A DNA stretch of 64,000 bases, from the NCBI RefSeq assembly GCF_963259705.1, contig NC_081851.1, positions 59,976,855 through 60,040,854 of the forward strand, given 5' to 3'. Positions 57,873 through 64,000 of this stretch are shown piece after piece. Within the stretch, counting starts at the first letter, position 1. Every line of letters begins with the position of its first letter. A program made the position numbers and the translations under genes. This stretch comes from Myotis daubentonii (taxonomy: Eukaryota > Chordata > Mammalia > Chiroptera > Vespertilionidae). Under the pieces are notes generated by a model. The model was not told where the DNA came from and searched no databases. It worked only from the letters and a program-made list of their open reading frames with translations.

Positions 57873-60053
57873 GTAAGCCTTGATTGCTGTTGGCATCACT
57901 GAGAGGAATTGACCTCCAGGCCAACTGGCTGTGAGACCCAGCTGCGACTACAGTGGGAGAGCTGCTGTGCAGGAAACACCCCTATGGAGGAGGACTTGCA
58001 TTAGTGTGGCTTTGCTGCTCACTGAGTCTGCCCCTTGAGTGTGTCGCTTGTGGATGTGTAGAGTTGTAATGTGGTATGGTATGAAGCTGTCCACTGGGTG
58101 CACTGGTTCTAGGGCCTCTAGGGCAGTGCAAAGTCAGCCACTGCCTGGGTCCATTTGCAGATGGATGCTATTTGTATTAAGCTTAAAAGTGTCTCACAGT
58201 AAGACCCAGCTGTGAAGCAAGAGGCTGGTGCTAGTGCCAGGTCTTGGACCTTTTATTGCTAGGTTCAGGGCACACTGACAACTGCTACAGCTTGAGAGAT
58301 TTTAGGAAAGTCTGAAGCCTGAGCCAGGACAAGCCATTGATATGGAAAAGCCACTGCAAATAGCTTGGGTGGGGCTGCAAATTGCATGGGGTGGGGTCTC
58401 AGGGAATCAGCAGGGCAGAGCAAACAGCATGAGCCACACTGATGGAAACTCAGATATGACTGCCAGTCAGCTCTGTGACATGGAAGGTCCCCACACAAGA
58501 ACAGTGACCCTGTGAGCACCCCCATCTGAGAGAAAGCCACCCTCGAGTTCCTGCCCCAATGCCAGATAATCCAGTTCCTCCCTGTATGTGTCTGGGTCAA
58601 CCAAAGCCAGCAGGTTCTGGAGCTCAGAGAGATGGAGTTCAAGTTTGTGCACCAGCCCTTTAAAAGGAACACCTGGGTCTCCAGCAGCCTCCGTGTCACT
58701 TAGCCACAATCTCTGCTGGTTTTTAGAGCCCGTAATTATAGGGACTTCTCTTCCCTTGCTCCTCATGGGAGGCCTCTGCCTCCAAGTTAAAAAAAAAAGC
58801 ACCTGTGGGTGTTGAACCAGCCCATTCTGTGCCTCCACCCCTTCTACCAGTCTCAATGTGCTTTCTTCTTATCTAGTTGTAGGATTTTCACTCAGCTAGC
58901 TTTCAGGTGGTTCTGAATGATGGTTCTGTATTTTAGTTGTAATTTTGATGTGGTTGTGGTAGGCGGCGTGTACAGCATTTACCTATGCCACCATCTTGGT
59001 TCTCTCCTACATTAACTGCATTTTCACTTAGCAGTATGTCCTGAAAGTTTTGCTTTGTTCGTGTCCTTAACCAGTTGCACAATGCTATATAAAGCTGCAA
59101 GTTTACAAAAATGATGAACAGTTTGTTTCTAATTTTTTTCTAACATAAAAACTCTGCCCTTACCATCCCCATGCATAAACTTTCATACTGGTACAATTAC
59201 TTCTAATGCTTTAAAAGTACAATTGCTAGACCACAGATTTTTGTGGGTTTTTAAGACCTTTGATAGACACATATGCTTTTTTTGCATCATATGATTAATC
59301 CATAGGAATGGTCAAATGGGGGAAATTTTACACCAAGGCAAGGCAAGGTAGAAGCAGAAATGGAAGAATTATTGTAACTTTCCAGCCCTCAGGTATCACC
59401 TGCTGCCTCCAGTGCTAGGCTGAAGTTGTATGCAGTGATAGTTTCTGCTCGAGTTGCCTTTATTTGCCTAATGTTCATGTATTCCAGCAATCCCTTTAAA
59501 AAGATAATGTCTATGTGGGAAAAAGGGACTGGGTAAATGTTTACAAGGCCAAGGCACATGTTGGGTGTCTTCAGTGTATTGTCTGGATCCATAGACTTAT
59601 CATCACACCATTAGACTCCTTTGTAGCTCATTAAAGCTACCTGGAGGGTTCTATTTCAATTTTTCTCCAGGTTTTTCTATCAGATCCTTTTCAGCTGTCA
59701 CTAGCTCTAGCCTGGCTTGGGGCACCGATGGCTTTACTATTTCTAATGCAGGACTTGAGAAAAGGACGAAGAGGATTTGAGAAGATTCAGATAGGATATT
59801 GATGCTCCATACATAGAATAAAGCATAGAAGAAAGAACCAGGCTTCAAATATAAGGAAGATAAAGAGGGAGTGGTGATAGATGATTAGGAAGGAAGGAGA
59901 CGTGAGCCGGAGGACACTGTTCTGTGCAGAGCATTCCTGGACTGTTTTTGAGGCAAGAAGTGAATTTCAGTTATGTCTAATACAAGCCCCCTTACTTAGG
60001 AAAATGACAACTAATTCAGCTGTTTCAGCCCCACATCTGTCCTTCCTTTAGTC

Positions 60054-60250
60054 CAGTGGTTCTCAACCCTTTGGCAGTCGAACGACCCTTTCATAGGGGT
60101 CGCCTAAGACCATCCTGCATATCAGATATTTACATTACAATTCATAACAGTAGCAACATTACAGTTATGAAGTAGCAATGAAAATAATTTTATGGTTGGT
60201 TCACAACATGAGGAACTATATTTAAAGGGCCAGAAGGTTGAGAACCACTG
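60054..60250 (-). mobile_element. SPIN hAT element, copy 3
   Basis: An inverted copy: it starts CAGTGGTTCTCAACCCTTTG, includes GGGGTCGCCTAAGACCATCC and GCATATCAGATATTTACATT, and ends GAGAACCACTG. A perfect duplication CTTTAGTC flanks it (60046-60053 and 60251-60258). Confidence 0.95.
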
Positions 60251-60809
60251 CTTTAGTCCCTTTTCAAAATTAGCAAAATGTTGCTTAACTATATCTTGCC
60301 AATTTTTTATCTTCATGAACTTGGTGTTATTAAAGGTTTATTATAGAAGTAATAAACTCATAGCTCAGAATTAAAAATATAAAAATCTTGATGCTATTTT
60401 CAAACTAGGTTTATTCGAGCCCTATTTTTACAATGTAATGTCAGGAGAAGCCAAGAACTAAAGAGTCAAAAAGTTTATCAGTCAATGATCTCGAATATTG
60501 TTAAAGAATGAGAGCTGTCCATGAAAAATAGCCCCCTCTTAATGTTTCTGTTCTATGTGATTATAAAATTTTGCTAAAGGAGTCAGCAAATGTTTTTCTA
60601 TATAGAATAATTTATTCCTTTCCTTTCAGTTCTATATAAAATAATGTATTCCTTTTCTTTCAAATTATCAGCTGGCTTTAACGTTGTATAGTTACAGTCA
60701 GAGATGAATATGACAAGTTTATGAATATTTTATTTGAACCCTTTGTCCATTTTCAAAATTAAGATGTGTCAGTTATCTAGTCTTGTCAACACCCCACCCT
60801 CTTGTGGTT

Positions 60810-61490
60810 AACAGCATGATCGCCAGCTAAAGTCACCCTCCTTTGGTCTGAATCCTAGTTTCACCTCTTACTGGCTATATAACTTTGGGAAATTTTCTTA
60901 TATGGTAGTCCCCCTTGTCCTGTTTGGTTCTCCATAGTTTCAGTTACCCAAGGTCAATTACAGTCCAAAAAATTAAAAATTGTTTATTTCACCCAGGGTA
61001 TAAGTAATCCCTTTGTTCAGCATATCCACATTGTATAGGCTTCCCACTTAGTCACTTAGTCGATCTGTTGACCAAGACGGCTACTGTCATAATATCACAG
61101 TGCTTGTGTTAGAGTCACCCTTATCTTAATAATGGCCCCAAAGCCATCTACATAACTTTCATCAAACTATATTGTTACAATTGTTCTATTTTATTAGTTA
61201 TCGTTGTTAATCTTCTAATGTGCTTAATTTATAAATTAAACTATCATAGTTAGTATGCATAGGAAAAATGTAATATATATAGGGTTCAGTACTATTTGCA
61301 GTTTTAGGCATCCGCTGGTGGTCTTGGAAGTATCTCCTGCAGATAAGGGGAGAATACTGTACTCTGGGATTCAGTTTTCTCATCTATATCATCTATAAAG
61401 TGGAGATAAAATAGTAAATATCTCACAGTTGTGGATAAAATGAGAATCCATACATAGTAAACCTCATAAATGTTGACTATTGTTTTTTTT
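60810..61490 (+). repeat. MIR SINE split by a Tigger insertion
   Basis: The left part (60810-60902) reads CTCTTACTGGCTATATAACT and the right part (61361-61490) resumes CAGTTTTCTCATCTATATCA. The two halves are consecutive parts of the MIR core separated by the Tigger element. Confidence 0.8.
60905..61360 (+). mobile_element. Internally deleted Tigger (TcMar) element
   Basis: The ends GGTAGTCCCCCTTGTCC and GATAAGGGGAGAATACTGTA are inverted Tigger termini, and TA flanks both sides. GTAATCCCTTTGTTCAGCAT, CAGTGCTTGTGTTAGAGTCA and ATGGCCCCAAAGCC (transposase start region) are preserved. The transposase is otherwise deleted. Confidence 0.85.
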
Positions 61491-61707
61491 CCTTATCACC
61501 ATCATCATTTTTGGACATCAAGGACATTCTCCCATAATTCTGGGAGATCTATTAACCCTAAATCACCTAGATAAAGGAAACTATAATGTAAAATTTTAAT
61601 ATCATTAAAATTTCCTTTGTTGTCAAAGAATTCTGAAATACAACAGGTAATATTTGTTGTGCACCTAATTTTCTTCAGATATCCATGCTAAACCTTTTTT
61701 CATTACT

Positions 61708-62362
61708 TCTTTTAAATCTTTATTGTTGAAAGTATTACATACGTCCTCTTTCTCCCCGCATTGACTTCTAGCCCACCCCTGCCTCCTACCCCAGGCCTTT
61801 ACCACCCTATTGTCTTTGTCTATGGGGTTACCCATTGAAGTTCTTTGGTTGATGTCTTCCCACCCACACACCGTCCCCGGCCTTCCCTCTGAGATTCCAC
61901 AGTCAGATCCAGAGACATAGAAGCATGGAACAATTTGTCCATCAGTTTATTTTGTTCATTAGGTTTCACGTATGAGTGAGATCATGTGATACTTTCTCTG
62001 ACTGGCTTATTTCACTTAGTGTAAAACTCTCCAGGTTCATCCATCCTGTTCCAAATGGTAAGAGTCCTTTTGTACAGCTACATAATATTCCGTGGTATAA
62101 ATGTACCACAGCTTTTTTTCCTCACTTATCTGCTGATGGGCACTTGGGCTGTTTCCAAATCTTAGCTATTGTAAATTGCGCTCTTATGAACATAGGGGTA
62201 CATATATTCTTTCTCTTTGGTGTTTCTGGTTTCTTAGAATATATTCCTAGGAGTGGGATCACTAGGAGTTCTATTTTGTATTTTATGGAAACTCCATACT
62301 GTTTTCCATAGTGACTGCACCAGTCTGCATTCCCACCAGCAGTGTACTAGGGTTCCCTTTTC
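61708..62362 (-). mobile_element. 5'-truncated L1, 3' part
   Basis: The segment at 61708-61737 and the C-rich run are the same 3' tail as in the ORF1-only elements. Farther on, TTCACTTAGTGTAAAACTCT, ATTCCGTGGTATAAATGTAC and GCATTCCCACCAGCAG are the inverted end of L1 ORF2. Thus a full L1 with the same 3' end exists in this genome. Confidence 0.88.
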
Positions 62363-62475
62363 TTTTAGATATCTTGATGGCATATAAATGAGAACACTTC
62401 CATATTTTATAGATGAGATATCAACGGCTTAGGGAGGTTAGTTATCCTGTGGTCATACAACCAGTACATGGAAAA
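62363..62475 (-). repeat. MIR SINE remnant
   Basis: TATTTTATAGATGAGATATC, then AGGGAGGTTAGTTATCCTGT and CATACAACCAGTACATGG match the inverted MIR. It may continue at 61640-61690 on the other side of the L1. Confidence 0.65.
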
Positions 62476-62479
62476 TGGA

Positions 62480-63090
62480 ACTTGACTACCATACCAAGAT
62501 ACATTATGCGGGCTACGGTAATTAGGACTGGTATTCTTCAGTAACAATACTGGTTACCCACAGAGTAGCACAGACTCAAGGTGACCAAATCAGCCACTTA
62601 CAGTGGCCTCAGCTTACTAAATATCTCTACACCAAACAGAACTATCAGTTCTTATGAACCAGCTAGGAACTGCTCATCATCCAGCTGCCTGTTCACTAGG
62701 TTGACCAGACTCAGGAGACTTCACTCGAGTCAGTCAGTCAGCCTTGTACCTCTTATTCCACCAGGTACATAGTGGGAACCTTGCTTATGTAGATTATCGT
62801 GGTGGCAGTTCCAACATGAAAGGGCAGACCTGCCGGAGCCTACAGATTCTGATCCACTTCAGAACCACGTTCAGCAGCTCTCCAGAGACAGCCAGCTCAG
62901 CATACTGCCTCCTGGCTCCACACCCAGATGGTTGGTTTAGGGCTCTTTTCAGACCACGTTGGGAAGGAGAACAAGTGACCAAGCAATTCAGAATAAGCAC
63001 CATCTCAGACCAGCTCAGAATTCTTTCAAAGGCTCAAAATGTTTTTGTGGACATCAAAGAATTAGAACCAGGGATTTGAGAAAATTTTAG
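62480..63090 (+). other. Unassigned GC-richer block with protein-like frames
   Basis: Two overlapping + frames (62581-62772 and 62744-63079) cover this block. The second includes SLQILIHFRTTFSSSPETAS and EGEQVTKQFRISTISDQLRI. I do not recognise either. No splice sites, start context or polyadenylation signal make a gene likely. It could be a worn processed pseudogene or an old repeat. Confidence 0.2.
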
Positions 63091-63559
63091 GTAACCCCAT
63101 GAAGCTTGGTTCTGATCAAGGAAGGGAAAATGTGGATCCTCTCTTGAGTATCCGTGAACATCATACTAAAAAATAATCCCATTCTGGGTGTGTTTAAGAG
63201 AGGAGTATTATTTTCTTTTTAGAACATCTGTCAAATTACAGTTTGGAAGGTAAATCAAATAGCACTGTTGGTTTGTGCTCATTCTCTTCTCTGTCTTGTA
63301 CTCCCTGGGGAAAAACATCCCTATTACTTTTTCTCTTTTAATTAGAATCTTTTTCTTTGCATTTAAAATATACCAGAATTTTAGATTCATATTAGGAAAA
63401 TTAATTCTCAGGGTAAAAATAGTCAAGTTACATCAAAATGAAAAAGAATTTGTGTTTTGATAACAAGAATGGTTGTTTTTTTGTAGATCTATGGGTCCAA
63501 GCTATTTCATACAGGGAGGTGCCCTTGTCCTTGCACAAATAATGAAATGAGGTAGTTAG

Positions 63560-63840
63560 TTAATTGTTCTCAGTCTGGTTAGGGGAGCTTTAAAAAATAC
63601 CAGTGCTGCCCTGGTGGGTGTGGCTTAGTTGGTTGGGCATAGTAGGTGCACCAAAGGGTTGCTGGTTCAATTCCTGTTCAGGGCATATGCCCAGGTTTTG
63701 GCTTGATCCTGGTGGGAGGCATGCTGGAGGCAGCCTATTGATGTTTCTCTCTCTCTAAAAATCGTATGTTTCAAAGTTGCCCTGGTGATTCTGATTTGTA
63801 GCTGGAGACGAAAATGAGAAGCAGGTATTCTACCTGCCAA
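63560..63840 (+). mobile_element. MER5A-type fragment split by a SINE
   Basis: GGGGAGCTTTAAAAAATACC before the SINE and GCCCTGGTGATTCTGATTTG after it are consecutive parts of a MER5A-type element. Confidence 0.65.
63609..63770 (+). mobile_element. Ves SINE, sense orientation
   Basis: GCCCTGGTGGGTGTGGCTTA starts the tRNA-like head, GGTTCAATTCC is the B box, and a CTCTCTCTCT tail follows. It is the only Ves copy in the window in the same sense as SLC8A1. Confidence 0.92.
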
Positions 63841-64000
63841 CACAAGCTCTCCTGAGCTTTTTATTCACCCCTGTTTTCTTCTTTTCTAAAAATAAGTCAT
63901 GTCACTGTCTCCATTACTTTTTCACTCTCTTCAGGGACAACTTTTATGGGCAGAAATTTTTTAAGTGTTTTTCCCTTTTTCAGTTTTTACAACCCCTCTC

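Larger units (their letters stand above)
56257..59007 (-). mobile_element. ORF1-only L1-derived element (HAL1-like), copy 2
   Basis: The same layout as the element at 50.1 kb: a minus-strand start of GAACCAAGATGGTGGCATAG, a 5' region, an ORF1, and a 3' tail ending CAACAATAAAGAT, with no ORF2. The start resembles L1 5' ends. A Ves SINE (57628-57872) is inserted in the 5' region. The flanks TACATCAATCATTT (56240) and TACATTAACTGCATTT (59008) suggest a diverged duplication. Length without the SINE is about 2.5 kb, like copy 1. Confidence 0.78.
39328..64000 (+). other. SLC8A1: Last SLC8A1 intron, incomplete
   Basis: At least 24.7 kb of intron. The final coding exon, expected to start by completing the Asp of the alpha-2 repeat, is not found before base 64000. 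The intron holds the hAT, SPIN, L1-derived, L2, MIR, Ves and Tigger copies listed separately. Parts of 41.0-42.1, 44.7-45.8, 46.1-46.5, 47.0-47.8, 48.0-49.2, 52.7-54.8, 55.2-56.2, 59.0-60.0 and 63.1-63.5 kb show nothing I recognise. Confidence 0.88.

Noticed and set aside
58265..58856. Overlapping minus strand frames of 144 and 129 codons
   Set aside because: They lie in the 5' region of the ORF1-only element; they are not preserved as intact frames in the sister copy at 51.7-52.2 kb.
39328..64000. Search for the last SLC8A1 exon
   Set aside because: No frame with the expected continuation of the alpha-2 repeat was found on the + strand, so it must lie beyond the window.

Overview
The window is 64 kb of mammalian nuclear DNA holding the 3' half of SLC8A1 (NCX1, the plasma-membrane Na+/Ca2+ exchanger) on the + strand. 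Nine coding exons are present, each recognised from its protein sequence, AG/GT borders and codon phase. They are the mutually exclusive exons A (446-552) and B (1081-1184), the cassette exons C, D, E and F (3738-3758, 4186-4203, 4319-4333, 8293-8361), and three constant exons (13505-13635, 17785-17884, 39052-39327). The large first coding exon lies upstream of base 1. The last exon lies beyond base 64000, so the final intron is longer than 24.6 kb. No other host gene is supported.

The repeats point to a vesper bat (Vespertilionidae, Myotis-like). There are tRNA-derived Ves SINEs, a nonautonomous HeliBat-type Helitron, several nonautonomous hAT elements with 8-bp target duplications, and three SPIN elements (the hAT family spread horizontally among tetrapods). 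This is inferred from known lineage distributions, not from a database search.

Layout: 1-8.4 kb is the alternative-splicing cluster that rewrites part of the second Ca2+-binding domain (CBD2) and the adjoining loop. 8.4-17.9 kb holds introns around two constant exons. 17.9-39 kb is one 21-kb intron with an antisense solo LTR, a MaLR LTR pair, hAT elements, a Helitron and a 204-bp direct repeat. 39.05-39.33 kb encodes the transmembrane segment leading into the alpha-2 repeat. 39.3-64 kb is intron with two palindromic hAT copies, three SPINs, two ORF1-only LINE-1 derivatives, a Tigger and L2/MIR/L1 debris.

How it works together: exon A or B sets CBD2 Ca2+ binding, C-F tune loop length, and the constant exons close CBD2 and restart the membrane domain. 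Every alternative boundary is phase 1. C-F are multiples of 3 and freely combinable, while A (107) and B (104) are both 2 mod 3, so using both or neither breaks the frame. I found no unknown gene system. The items most worth checking are the Helitron with a convergent pair of perfect CTCF-core matches, the near-perfect 100-bp-arm hairpin, the CU-rich tracts bracketing exons A and B, and the ORF1-only LINEs.
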